Shown here: piece by piece, positions 20,602-31,703 of the stretch
Layout: each line of letters opens with the position of its first letter
Numbering within the stretch: position 1 is the stretch's first letter
Origin: Tomocerus qinae
Lineage: Eukaryota; Arthropoda; Collembola; Entomobryomorpha; Tomoceridae
DNA length: 64,000 bases
Reading direction: 5' to 3'
Assembly: GCA_020055645.1 (NCBI GenBank)
Contig: CM034546.1
Span: 83,886,001-83,950,000, forward strand
Made by a program: the position numbers and the translations under genes
The notes under the pieces: model-generated
The model's input: the letters and a program-made list of their open reading frames with translations, nothing else
What the model was told of the DNA's origin: nothing
Database searches by the model: none

Positions 20602-20660
20602 AATAATCTTTTCTTATACTTATTCTTAATAACCCTATTTTTCTTTTCATCCCACCATCT
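20602..20660 (+). pseudogene. nad6: Mitochondrial nad6, N-terminal fragment (nuclear insert)
   Basis: With the invertebrate mitochondrial code this reads NNLFLYLFLMTLFFFSSHHL, like the first helix of arthropod ND6, which runs into S-H-P-L. It breaks off at about 20660. About 950 bp of unrelated DNA, including a microsatellite and a MITE, then separates it from the rest of nad6. Confidence 0.5.
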
Positions 20661-20756
20661 GTATCTCTATATATAATCGCAGACTTGATAAATTTACCTG
20701 TCTATATATATTTATATATATATATATATGTATGTACGTGTGGTAGGGAGATCCTA

Positions 20757-20879
20757 GGGAACCTGCATATATTACGTAAAGCAAAACCCCCTCCCACATG
20801 TGTAACGCAAGTGCTGACTGCAACACTTTTGGGTATCCCCTCCTCCCATCAACTGCACACGGAATATATGCAGGTTCCT
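20757..20879. mobile_element. 123-bp MITE with TA flanks, copy 1
   Basis: Inverted ends GGGAACCTGCATATATT and AATATATGCAGGTTCC lie between two TA dinucleotides (20755-20756 and 20880-20881). A second copy in opposite orientation is at 38489-38617. It sits within the DNA that splits the nad6 copy, next to a (TA)n run at 20705-20730. Confidence 0.65.
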
Positions 20880-20881
20880 TA

Positions 20882-21600
20882 AAAGCAAAAAAAGTAAAAT
20901 GCGCAAGCCCAATTTCTCTAAACCAATGAAATAAGTCGTTTCATATGATTGTTATAACATCTAATAGTTTACATAAGAAGGTTGAATGGTGACTGGGGAT
21001 CGAATGGAAATGATTAGCGAAAGGGAACGTTTCGTAATGATCGTAATGTGCGTATTAAATAGCATTTCAAAACTTCTAACCCAAATTGGTTCTGCTATAA
21101 TATCGAAAAACTTATTCAACATTTTTTAATAGAGCTAGGTTTACTTTTTACTACCCTCTTAATTTCTTTGTGCCAGTTGTGATATCTTTTTGTAGAATTA
21201 AATAACAGCACTGGGTAATTAACTATTCTTTAAAAATATTTATTCGTAAGTTGTACTCATGGGATTTGAACGTTTTTCCAAAATCCTAGAGGGAATCTTA
21301 TTTTTTCGATTTTAAAAGTTTTGGTAACTTTGTGGGAGTTTTTTCGGAAATAGTCTTTCATTGTTCCCTGCATTTGATGCTACGATCTACAGTTATTATT
21401 TTGGTTTAGGAAATTCCTTTTTATCAGGAAGTTGGGGCTGCAGCTAATAAAAGGGAAAATAAAGGTGTATCAATTTAAATGTACTTTCTATTTACAAAGT
21501 TAACAACCTAATGGGATGTTATCGAAATTGTTTTTATTACTGTGATGGGTGGCCTGCTGAATTTCTCTTGAGTGCTAGATTTGCCCCCTTAGCTGGGTTC
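20882..21600. other. No gene seen; DNA inserted within the mitochondrial copy
   Basis: Not mitochondrial-like. No coding frame, tRNA or TIR pair was recognised. Confidence 0.4.
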
Positions 21601-21609
21601 ACTAGTCTA

Positions 21610-21826
21610 TAATAATTGTGATTTTAAGACAAACTTTAATTATATGTATTATTTTATGGCTAATAATTTTTTAGGAGGAGTTATAGTTTTATTTATTTAT
21701 ATTACAAGACTTGCATCTAATGAAAAATTTCATCTTTTCTTAAATCCATCAAGTATTCAAATTCTAACTTTATCCTTAATTAATACTCAAATACAAGAAC
21801 ATTTAATACCCAAATTAATAAAATAG
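21610..21826 (+). pseudogene. nad6: Mitochondrial nad6, middle and C-terminal part (nuclear insert)
   Basis: The first frame (from 21618) reads VILSQTLIMCIILWLM, matching the ND6 L-x-Q-T-L-x-I-C helix. After a frameshift the second frame reads NNFLGGVMVLFIYITSLASNEKF under the invertebrate mitochondrial code, the signature F-L-G-G-x-x-V-L-F-I-Y-x-T-S-L-A-S-N-E of ND6. AGA must be Ser and ATA Met for the match, and under the nuclear code it reads TRLASNE. It ends KLIK-TAG at 21826, and a Helitron-like element starts three bases later. Confidence 0.85.
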
Positions 21827-22842
21827 AATTTTAGCTCGCCTGAGGAAGCGAGCTTATAGAACCGCACAGTCTGTCCGTACGTCCGTCCGTCCGTCCGTAC
21901 CCACGATAACTTTCGAACACAAAGATGGAAGTTGACCAAATTACGCATAAATAATGCCTATAGACTAGTGATGAACCCTTTTGATTTTGGTTCAAATCGC
22001 TCCATAGGTTGCTGAGATACCGCGCGCTCACTTTGTCTTCATTTTGATAGTCAAAGTGAAAATTTGGCAATAAAAAGTTCAATTGTGTTTCCTATAAATT
22101 GTTAGCTAGATAGTATAAAATATTTTACACCGCTTCTACCAAATTTAAGATTTTATAATAAAACAAATAAAACCGGAAAATAACTATTAGCGGACGGAAA
22201 TAAATCTATTTCGCATTTATATTCAATTTTATAGTCAAACTTGCATTTTTCCAATTTTTATTGATTTTGATAATTAATATTGGCCGATTTTGATTCTCTT
22301 TAGATTTTCATAGTCAACGCTAATAAATTTTGAATTTTTGTTGATTTTCATAGTAAAAATGAGTCAATTTTGATTTTCTGTTGGTTTTCATAGTCAACAT
22401 TAATCAATTTTGTATTTTGTGCTGGTTTTCATAGTCAACATTAATCTATTTTGATTTTATGTTGATTTTCATAGTCAACATTAATCAATATTGAATTTAT
22501 GTCGATTTTTATAGTCAACATTAATCAATTTTGATTTTCTGTTGATTTTCATAGTCAACAATAATCAATTTTGATTTTCTGTTGATTTTCATAGTCAACA
22601 ATAATCAATTTTGATTTTCTGTTGATTTTCATAGTCAATAATTATCAATTTGATTTCCGGTTGATTTTCATAGTCAATAATTAAATTTGATTTCCGGTTG
22701 ATTTTTATAGTCAATAATTAAATTTGATTTCCGGTTGATTTTCATAATCAACATTAATCAATTTTGATTTTCGGTTTTTATATCTATACTATATTATAAT
22801 TTCCGGGAGTATGTATGTCTGTATGTCCACCCCTTCTTTTAC

Positions 22843-23440
22843 CCATGTTGACACTTCTAGAAGCAGTTAACCCTGATGTTGACACTTCTAGAAGCAGTAA
22901 AATCATGATGTTGACACTTCTAGAAGCAGAAAAACCCTATGTTGACACTTTTAGAAGCAGAAATACCCTATGTTGACACTTCTAGAAGCAGTAAAACCCT
23001 GATGTTGACACTTTTAGAAGCAGTAAATACCTATGTTGACACTTCTAGAAGCAGTTAACCCTGATGTTGACACTTCTAGAAGCAGTAAAACTCTATGTTG
23101 ACACTTCTTATAGCAACAAATACCTATGTTGACACTTTTGGAAGCAGTAAATACCTATGTTGACACTTCTAGAAGCAGTAAAACCTTATGTTGACACTTC
23201 TAATAGCAATAAATACCTATGTTGAAACTTCTAATAGCAATAAATACCTATGTTGAAACTTCTAATAGCAATAAATGCCTATGTTGACACTTTTTAAAGC
23301 AGTAAATACCTATGTTGACGCTTCTAAAAGCAGTAAAACCCTGATGTTGACACTTCCAGAAGTAGTAAATCCATATGTTGACACTTCCAGAAGTGGTAAA
23401 ACCATATTCTGTCACTTCTAAAAACAGTAAAAACCATATG
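22843..23440. repeat. 30-32-bp minisatellite
   Basis: About 19 units of ATGTTGACACTTCTAGAAGC plus AGTAAAACCCT, with loss of the CTAGAAG core in some units. Variants cluster, as in locally expanding arrays. Confidence 0.9.
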
Positions 23441-23446
23441 TTATGT

Positions 23447-24240
23447 TATTTGGGATGCGGCGGTGAGATTGAGACTACATGTCGATGTATCAATTATGTT
23501 ATTTTGGAAGGGGCGGGGACCTGGAGACTATACATGTTGTTGAAAAAATATATTATTTGGGTAGTGGCGGGGAGGTGGAGACCACATGTCGATGAAATAA
23601 TTGTTATTTAGGGAAGGGTCAGGGAGGTGGTGAGTACATGTCGTTGAAACAATTGTTATTTTGGAAGGGGCGGGGAGGAGGAGGCTACATGTCGGTGAGA
23701 AGTTTTTAATTTGGGAAGGGGCTGGGAGGTAGAAACTTCATGTCGCTGAAACAATTGTTTTTTGGGAATGGTGGGGAAGTGGAACTTACATGTCGGTGAA
23801 AAAGTTGTTATTTGGGAGGGGGCATGGAGGTGGAGGTTATATGTTGATGAAACAATTATGTTATTTTGGAAGGGGAGGTTAAATGTCGGTGAAAAAGTTG
23901 TTACTTGGGAGGGGGAGGTGGAGGTTACACGTCGGTGAAAAAGTTGTTATTTGGGTAGTGGCGAGGAAGTGGAGACCACATGTCGTTGAAACAATTGTTA
24001 TTTGGGAAGGGGCCGGGGAGGAGGAGTCTACATGTCGGTGAAAAGGTTCTTATTTGGGAAGGGGCTGGGAGGTAGAAACTTCATGTCGCTGAAACAATTG
24101 TTATTTGGGAAGGGGCGGGGAGGTGGAGGTTACACGTCGGTGAAACAATTGTTATTTGGGAAGGGGCCGGGAGCTGGAGGCTTCATGTCGACGAAACAAT
24201 TATGTTTTTTGGGAAGGGGCGGGGAGGTGAGACTACTGAA
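23447..24240. repeat. 51-bp G-rich minisatellite
   Basis: Units of TTGGGAAGGGGCGGGGAGGT plus GGAGGCTACATGTCGGTGAA plus ACAATTGTTAT. A 51-bp period keeps a 17-residue reading frame open in places (24002-24268), which is a by-product. The G runs in each unit could support two- or three-tetrad G-quadruplexes. Confidence 0.9.
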
Positions 24241-24660
24241 TGGGTACGTATTGGCCGAGGTTGTATAGTAAACTGTGGTATGAAATATCAGGGCACTTGA
24301 GCTTGGGATTATTGTCTTATTTGAATCTTTAATTTTGCTTTATGTGAAACAGAGCCCTGTCATAGGACGGGCTAACCAGCTTCTATCCTTATAATATCCA
24401 TTTCTGAATTTTTAATATGTCGTATATATAATATATATATAAAGACTCAATTCTGAAAGTTTTGTCAAAATCCGTATGCTCGGTTTTGTGTTACGTGCGA
24501 GTACTTTTCGTCGACCAAAATGAGTACACGGTAACCTTTTAATCAGGCGAGCTTCTGTTACGGTTTGCTGTAGATTTTTGCTTCTGAATAATAATCGGAT
24601 TTGATTTTTTTTTATTTTCACACTGAATATACCTACAGCAAAGCAACCACCTGCAGCAAT

Positions 24661-25608
24661 ATTGATCTGTTTTGATTCTCTGTTGGTTTTAATAGTCATA
24701 TTAATCTATTTTGATTTTCTGTTGATTGTAATAGTCAATATTAATCTATTTTGATTTACTGTTGATTTAAATAGTCAATATTAATCTATTTTGATTGTCT
24801 GTTGATTTTAATAGTCAATATATTATTCTATTATGATTTTCTGTTGATTTAAGTAGTCAATTTTAATGTATTTTGATTTTCTGTTGATTTAAATAGTCAA
24901 TATTAATCTATTTTCATTTCTGTTGGTTTCTATAGTCAATATTAATCTATTTTGATTTACTGTTGATTTAAATAGTCATTTTTAATCCATTTTAATTTTC
25001 TGTTGATTTAAATAGTCAATATTAATCTATTTTGATTTCTGTTGATTTTAGTAGTCAATATTAATCTATTTTGGTTTACTGTTGATTTAAGTAGTCAATT
25101 TTAATGTATTTTGATTTTCTGTTGATTTAAATAGTCAATATTAATCTATTTTCATTTCTGTTGGTTTTAGTAGTCAATATTAATCTATTTTGATTTACTG
25201 TTGATTTAAATAGTCATTTTTAATCTATTTTGATTTTCTGTTGATTTAAATAGTCAATATTAATCTATTTTGATTTACTGTTGATTTAAATAGTCCATTT
25301 TAATCTATTTTGATTTTCTGTTGTTTTAAATAGTCAATGTTAATCTATTTTGATTCTCTGTTGATTATTATAGTCAGTATTAACCTATTTTGGTTTTCTG
25401 TTGATTTAAATAGTCAATATTAATCTTTTTTTATTTCCTGTTGATTTTAATAATCAATACTAATCTATTTTGATCTTCTGTTGATTTTAATATTCAACAT
25501 TAATCTATTTAAATCAAAATAGATTAATATTGAACTAATTTGAATAACAATTTACTAATCAAAATTAATCTATTTCTATTATTATTCCACCAAAAATGTG
25601 TATACCTT
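24661..25608 (+). repeat. 40-bp-type satellite with 3' body of Helitron-like copy 6
   Basis: About 20 units of TTTTGATTTTCTGTTGATTT plus AAATAGTCAATATTAATCTA. Then comes the alternative 3' body shared with copy 4 (AAATAGATTAATATTGAACT, CCACCAAAAATGTGTA). Both ends are truncated. It lies directly downstream of copy 5 in the same orientation. Confidence 0.8.
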
Positions 25609-26130
25609 ATTCCTATTATTCGTATATCTATTGGCATATACATATACATACCGTCTTTATCTCATCGTATGTTATCTCTGCATCTAGAGTTGGGTGTCTA
25701 ACATCTATGTATGGTTTATATCTTGTTACTCTTTGTGGCATTGTCTCCCATTTGTATTCCTCCCATTTGTACCCTTTAATTGTACTGCAAGGAAATGTAT
25801 TTTTGTCTTATTTTTTCACACTTTTTCAAAAATCTTTGCAGCAGTATTGCCTGCTTACTTTTTGCTATTCTATCTATTGAACTGCGCAATTTTATCAATT
25901 GCGCGTTAATGGCTTCTCTTGTTATGTTATTGTTCCTAAAATTATTGGCTCATTTTTTGTCCCATTCTTTATTTTTATAAATAACTAATTTTTTTGCTGT
26001 TCAATCACCGTTACTTGCAATTTTATATCCTTTTTCACTAATTCTAGTATACCTCCCTTATTTCTACCCTTTGCGTGCTTACGTGTCCCTTTAATTTCGA
26101 ATTGATTTAAAAATCTTTCTATTCATGACC
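25609..26130 (-). pseudogene. Decayed coding-like stretch, possibly LINE-derived
   Basis: Minus-strand frames read ERFLNQFEIKGTRKHAKG, then GGILELVKKDIKLQVTV, and later INAQLIKLRSSIDRIAKSKQ, and RYKPYIDVRHPTLDAEITYD-EIK. The last recalls the E-I-T-x-x-E-I linker before LINE reverse transcriptases. Stops and frame changes intervene throughout. No catalytic motif is visible, so the origin is uncertain. Confidence 0.25.
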
Positions 26131-27032
26131 CTGAGATCTATTTAAACTTAATAAAAACTCAGAATTTAATTCACAAATAGATGTAATTTATGTAATCTAA
26201 CAAAATTTTTTTTATAAAATTATTTGCTCTCGACTCTGCAAAATAGGAAGGGGATTACTGCTGGTGCAACTTTTATATTTCGATTTACACATTTATTGTA
26301 TACTTATCTCAATTAATACATAAAATTGGTTTCTTTCACTGATAATGTATAAAATAAGAAACTGAATCTGATTTTGCTCTATATTGTTCGTTAATTTAAG
26401 CCTGATCATGGCTGTACGAAAGTTGCTTGCTATAAATAAACTAGATTGAGCAATGAAAACATATAGTTGTTTGAATACAGCGTTTCTGGTTGGAGAAAAT
26501 CATTTGAATTTACTCATAATCTCTGATCTCCCATAAATTCAAAGTCTCTCCTGTCTCAATTTCCCCACATCTCAGCTAGGCTCACCTCACTGTTTTGCAA
26601 TAAAATTATTTTAGGAACTACATTTTTTCCTAACGAATTTCATGAACTTTGTGTTGAGAACACGTAGCTAGGTTAGCTTTTCTTAACTGTTCTCCTACTA
26701 AAGTTATTTAATGCATGCGACTAATAAAAATATAATCGGAAGATAAAAGGGTATAAAATATGTAGTAGATAAAGGGTGTTGTGAATAAAATCATATATAA
26801 TAATAATTACAGGTAAATACTCCTCTGAAACACATTTCAATTCAGTTGTTGTTTTATAGGAAATTTGGTCTATAGTAATAGATAGTTCTTTGAACATAAT
26901 ATACCACTACAACATATGGGATGGATGATTGGTGTTGTTGTGAGTGTATCATCGAGTATGGACATGATCATTGATCACATCAGAAGAGAGGAGTGTGATA
27001 AGGCTTAGACTGTGCAAGATGGTCTGATATAA
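26131..27032. other. No firm gene; one possible terminal exon near 26860-27008
   Basis: A good acceptor-like TTGTTGTTTTATAG ends at 26859. Two frames follow: one ends WDG-TGA at about 26930, and another, starting ATG at 26920, reads GWMIGVVVSVSSSMDMIIDH to a TAG at 27008. Neither is recognised. The composition from 26920 to 27450 is more balanced than the surroundings, as in a transcribed 3' end. Confidence 0.25.
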
Positions 27033-27455
27033 TTGGAGAAGAGTGGGAGAATAAGCGACATTGACATCTATGACCCCCTCGTTTGGAAGACCTTGAGACG
27101 ATTACTTATTTGGTTGCTGAGTGCAGTCGCCACAGAAGAGGCCAGCCAGCATCCCATCAGTTACATGTCAAGTGGTCCAAGTTGTTTCGGTGCACTGATC
27201 AACATCACCACAAGACGAGTCAAGTCAGGCAGAGAATTCAAACAAGAAATAAATAAGCAGATCCGGTCCACGTCCTCATCCCGACCAACTGGATACTCAC
27301 TTCTCAGAAAGCTCTTTTTTAGATGCCGAGAAACGAGATTTTGTATCCACCAACTCTGTTTGCATTCCTGTCCAAGCTCACCCCTTCTCTTAATCATATT
27401 CAATGTCTACACCTACGACAATCGGTCGTTATCATTTAATATTCAGTGGTGCTGA
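27033..27455 (+). CDS. Unrecognised 140-codon open frame
   Basis: The frame begins at a TTG codon after a TAA and reads EKSGRISDIDIYDPLVW, an Arg/Ser-rich middle and a hydrophobic end. It has no ATG at its start, no known motif and no clear splice sites. It lies in the more GC-rich patch 26920-27450 and may simply be untranslated sequence of an unidentified gene. Confidence 0.2.
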   Translation: MEKSGRISDIDIYDPLVWKTLRRLLIWLLSAVATEEASQHPISYMSSGPSCFGALINITTRRVKSGREFKQEINKQIRSTSSSRPTGYSLLRKLFFRCRETRFCIHQLCLHSCPSSPLLLIIFNVYTYDNRSLSFNIQWC

Positions 27456-27739
27456 ATACTAAATAGTGTCACAAAAACATTTGTAGTAATGTGTACATGC
27501 ATGTAGCGGATATGGATTTACATTTGTTGATGATGTCCAGAAGGGATAGAATTTTGACGGATGTCCTTTAATACTGGGCTGGTGGGGTACCAACGTTCTT
27601 GACATGTACAGCTACGGGAAATATCGGCCCTTGGCTAATTGTTAAACAGTCAATGGCAGCATTCACGAATCTCACTTCTTTTAATTCAGCCATAGTAGCA
27701 CTTGAATATCATAGGTGATGTCACATAAACTTGCCTTAT

Positions 27740-27794
27740 TGTGAAACCAACTAGTCTTTTGGTTAATGTAAACTAGTCTTATAGTAAAACCAAC
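27740..27794. repeat. Host minisatellite (left part) of the nested hAT elements
   Basis: AAACCAACTAGTCTTTTGGT plus TAATGTAAACTAGTCTTATAG units. The array continues at 36455-36640 after removal of the two hAT elements. Confidence 0.7.
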
Positions 27795-28318
27795 CAGGGC
27801 ATGAAAAAGGCAAAAAGATACCTTTATGCTTTTTTGCTTGCCTTTTTGCCTAGCGACATCAGCAAAAAGGTTACCTTTTTGCCTTTTTGCTGTTAAATGG
27901 GGTAATGAGCAATTGACATGTTGAAAACCAAGGATGTGAACAAGAAATACGATTTTAAAAAACAGCAATTCTTTATTATCTTCATCTTCAATAATTCGGT
28001 CATTCATTAGACAATAAAACAATCGAGAACAACAAACTAACATTATAAGCAATTTTAAAAAACATGAGGAAAATAACAAGAACCTAGAGCTGTTCTAACC
28101 AGTAACAGTCAAATACTGGATATTTTGGTTGAGCTGGTTCGACCTGGCTCATTTTTTAATATACGGTTTGTCACAAATACATTATAGTTCATATTGAATT
28201 GTGTAGTATTAGTAATAAAAGGACGGGAAAGTCTACAAAAGTTAGCTTTAATGAAGTATCACAGGTGGCGGTGATTACTCCAAAAAGGCAGCAAAAATGC
28301 AACCTTTTTCATGCCTTG
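27795..28318. mobile_element. hAT-A: 524-bp non-autonomous hAT element
   Basis: TIRs CAGGGCATGAAAAAGG (27795) and CCTTTTTCATGCCTTG (ending 28318). The 8-bp target duplication is AAACCAAC, on the left at 27787-27794. On the right it is split by a later insertion into AAAC (28319-28322) and CAAC (36455-36458). The interior is rich in GCAAAAAGG motifs. No transposase; an open frame on the minus strand spanning the element is not supported. Confidence 0.8.
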
Positions 28319-28938
28319 AAACCAGTGATGCGCATTTGTTGAAAAATAGTCATTTTTATAGTCATCTCCCCATCACCTACGTACTAAATAGTCATGAAAG
28401 TAGTCACCACACCCCCCTAGTCGTAGGAAGTAGTCATCCTAATAGTCACCAAGTTGTCTTACTAAATAATAAAGTGATGTTGTAGTCATCACTACAAACA
28501 GTTCTATAAAAGTAGTCACCCAGTAGTCATTTCTTCTAAGGGTTGTATAAAAAAAGTCACCTAATAGTCATCAGCCATGATTTACAGATACCAATATTCA
28601 CCCAATAGTCATCAGCCTTAGTTTGCATTTACCAATAGTCACCCAATACTCATGATCCTTGGCAGCACATGAAAGTGGTCACGAAATAGTCATTAGCCAT
28701 AGTTAACCTATACGAGAATAGTCACCCAATAGTCATTATTAGCTTGATTTTTAATATGTAGCGGAGCTGCTTTATGGGAATGCCCAATCTGTCTGTCCGT
28801 CCGAATTAAAGAAAGATAACTTAAGAACGGCTGGAGATAGTCAGTTCAAACTTTCTATTGTTGTGCATAATCTATGGTTGAAAAATAATCTAAGGGTTTA
28901 AGTCTAATCCTTTTTTGTGTGGGAACCTCCTACTATTT

Positions 28939-29354
28939 TGTAAAATGTAGAATAGCATAGGAATAGCATAGAGTATATTATGTTATTAGCATTCATTGAG
29001 TGCGAGTTATGCTCATGCGTAATTTATAATGTTGCTCGAAGAGCCAAAGGAAAATCTTTTGGAAAATCAGTTCTGCTTTCATTTGTCTGTGTGTCGTGTG
29101 TCAAAATTGTCCTATCAAGTTATAAAGTATTTTCAGCGATTTTACAGTAGTAACTACCAATGTCTTATGACAATTTATTACTACATACTAATCATCGGTG
29201 TGATAAAATTAAAAATAATATTTAAATAGTAAAATTAGGTACATAATATCCTAGTTTTCACACACACACATAGCAGAGGCTCATTCATTTTCCCTATTTT
29301 AGACAATCCAATTTTAGGAAAACATCCGTCAATCCTCAACCCACACAATCCACA
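28939..29354 (+). repeat. BEL-1 5' LTR (416 bp)
   Basis: Starts TGTAAAATGTAG and ends CCACACAATCCACA. Compared by eye with the 3' LTR (35128-35545) it differs at about six substitutions and one CA repeat unit. The repeat ATTT lies just outside both ends, with ATTTT if the first T is counted as flank. Confidence 0.9.
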
Positions 29355-29371
29355 TGGTCCTTCGAGCCGGA
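29355..29371 (+). promoter_or_regulatory. BEL-1 primer-binding site, tRNA-Tyr
   Basis: TGGTCCTTCGAGCCGGA directly after the LTR is the complement of the 3' end of eukaryotic tRNA-Tyr (...CCGGCTCGAAGGA plus CCA). Confidence 0.8.
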
Positions 29372-29953
29372 TATAATATCTGAACTATTCAGTGTTTTTA
29401 TGTGTTGAGGACATTAAATTAATTGTGAAAATCCACTGTAGTGCCTATGCATCTGTGAAAGTCATTTCACCATCATCCGTCATCTCGTCCAAGCAAGCTG
29501 TTCTTCATCTCGTCTGTCTTTGAAGATTTTCTTGTGGGTTTCTTGTTCAAGATTTTCTGGTGGGCTTCTTGATCAAGATTTTCTGGTCGGTAATTCATCC
29601 TTTTGAAGATATTTCGTCTTTTGGACCTAGAGGAAGGAAGTGACAATAAAAGTTGTTTGGCCTGTCTTCCATCTTGCTGTCTCAGTCATATCACCGGTTA
29701 GCTGTCAGATTTGGTCAAGCTATTTCCTTGACAACGAAGATTTGGATTAGCTGTTTCTTTGGATTAGCTGTTTCTTTGGATGATACGTCGTGGATTCTTG
29801 TTCCGGTATGGTAAGTTGACCAAGTAAAAAATAATAATCAAATTAAAAGCATTCCGTCTTTTAAATTGGTCGACCCATACTAATCCAAAATCGAGTTTAT
29901 TTTTCTGTGACTATCAAGAAAGAAAAGTCAAGAGAAGATTTTGCAAAATAAAA

Positions 29954-31703
29954 TTGAAAATGGATGTCGTGTTACGCAACTTACGTGCCCTCAAATCAGA
30001 TGTGCGTCGCATCGAAAATGCTTTAGCTGCTTATGATGTTACCAAGCCTCTTCCGAAACTGAAAATCGAGTCTTTAGAAAAGAAAATCCAGCAGCTAAAG
30101 CAAGAAGCAAAGAATCTATTGCGAAAATGCAGTGCAGAAGCTACAAGCGACGAAGAAGTCGATGCAAAGGGACCTGAATTTGTTACAGTGCAAGAGAAGC
30201 TTCAAGATTTTTCTGAAAAATTATCGGAAATGAAGGCTACATTTTCTACTCCTTCAGTTGCTGAAAAAACAGTAGGAAATGACGAAATAAAGCTTCCGAA
30301 ATTGGAAATGCCGAAATTCAGCGGTGAACCGCAAGACTGGCTGAATTTTCAAGATCTCTTTGTTGCCTCAGTCCACAATAACAAGAAATTATCTGGAGCT
30401 CAAAAACTCCAGTACTTGAAGGGTCTGCTAAAGGATAAACCTGCAAAATTACTGCATCACATCCCAATAACCGACCTTAATTATGATCAAGTCTGGACTT
30501 TATTGAAATCCAGATATGAAAACAGAAGAGAGATAATTAAGTCACATTTGGATCGTCTTTTATCTCTTCCTACCCTTCAACAAGAGAATCCTGCCAATTT
30601 AAGAAAAATCGGTGATGCAACCAACGAATGTGTTCAAGCTTTAAAAATTCCCTTCGAAAATAAACCCTGAGCAAGCCAGGGATTCAATTATCATACATGT
30701 GATAACGAAGAAACTTGACGGAGAATCCAGACTGGAGTGGGAAAAATCCCTGAAGCCTGACTCTCTCCCAACTATTAAAGAATTCACGGAATTCATCGTG
30801 CAACAAGCAAGAGTTACTGCTGCGGCTAATGTGAAGACAAAGAACATTACAGTTAGCAAACCAAAAGAAATTAGTGATAGCAAATTCACCACCACTGTGC
30901 ACTACGGCACGAAAAATGAAAGTTCGCAGAATTGCAGACTTTGCGAAAAATCAAAACATTATCTAAATCATTGTGATGACTACAAAAGAATGTCTCGACA
31001 GGAAAAAGCTGACTATTTGAAGAAAAATAACAGATGCTTTAATTGTCTTGAGTTCGGTCACAGAAGTTCGGAGTGCAAATCAAAATATTCCTGCAAAAAG
31101 TGCCATCACACAAGTATTCATATCAACAGGGATAACAATACAAAGAAAATTTCTGAAGAAGTTGTACAAAAGGCCCCTGAAAGAAAATCTGAAGAGAATT
31201 CTTCATCTAGCCACCTTAGTAGCCTCGTTGGAAGTCATGGAGCTTCCCGCACTCTACTTGCTACTGCTTTGATCAAAGTAGAAAATAGCAAAAAGGAATC
31301 CGTCGTCTGTAGAGCCCTATTGGATAACGGGTCACAGACTAGTTTTATATCAAAGAAGTTAGCAACAAAATTGGGATTAAAACTAAAGCCATCGTCTCTC
31401 CCTATTTCTGGATTAGGAGGAACATCTATCAACACTGAAAAGTATCAAGTCAATTTAGAATTTGGATCTATCTACAGTTCAGAAAAGGTATTCCGTGTTC
31501 AAGCTCAAGTTATGTCAAATGTCACGGGAACTCATCCATCATTCAAGATTGATTATGATAATTGGAGCCACACCAAGGGACTCCAATTAGCAGATCCGAA
31601 ATTCCACGAGCCAGGAAATATAGATATTCTTCTTGGGGGAGATATCTACGAAGATATTGTCAAAATAAAGAAAAGGCCCGGAGGGTACTCCCTACGCTCG
31701 TGA
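29954..31703 (+). pseudogene. gag: BEL-1 gag and protease region
   Basis: The first frame (29954-30670) has a coiled-coil N terminus (LKIESLEKKIQQLKQEAKN), then PKFSGEPQDWLNFQDLF, the DUF1759 core of BEL/Pao gag. A TGA at 30668 and a frame change interrupt it. The second frame (30699-31703) continues with zinc knuckles CRLCEKSKHYLNHC and CFNCLEFGHRSSEC, then the aspartic protease ALLDNGSQTSFISKKLA (DUF1758-type) and PISGLGG. It ends where a frameshift passes into RT. These proteins would form the particle and mature the polyprotein, but the copy is broken. Confidence 0.9.

Larger units (their letters stand above)
22783..24377 (+). mobile_element. Second Helitron-like element nested in copy 5, with two minisatellites
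   Basis: Its limits are set by the interrupted copy 5. It begins TCTATACTATATTATAATTT, close to the TC-TATACTA start known from many Helitrons. It ends with the hairpin GCCCTGTCATAGGACGGGC (24354-24372; 7-bp stem with one bulged T) and TAACC. Between are a 30-32-bp minisatellite and a 51-bp G-rich minisatellite, and no transposase. A similar tail, GCCCGTCCTACGGACGCGAG, occurs at 37030-37050. The classification is inferred. Confidence 0.5.
21834..24574 (+). mobile_element. Helitron-like (HINE-type) element, copy 5, interrupted by another element
   Basis: Starts GCTCGCCTGAGGAAGCGAGC after TTTTA, then (GTCC)n, ACGATAACTTTCG and GCGCGCTCACTTTGTC, and a 40-bp-type core at about 22270-22775. The core breaks at about 22782 and the 3' body resumes at AGCTTCTATCCTTATAATATCC (24378). 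It contains the unbroken CTGAATTTTTAATATGTCG site and ends with TCAGGCGAGC, a TACGGTTTGCTGTA hairpin (imperfect) and the 3' border near 24574. Confidence 0.65.

Noticed and set aside
21644..21826. Nuclear membrane-protein exon
   Set aside because: The motif pattern is mitochondrial nad6 and needs the invertebrate mitochondrial code; it is a nuclear mitochondrial insert.
24002..24268. 88-codon Gly-rich frame
   Set aside because: By-product of the 51-bp G-rich minisatellite.
27681..28079. 132-codon minus-strand frame
   Set aside because: It crosses the border of hAT-A and its target duplication and has no recognised motif.
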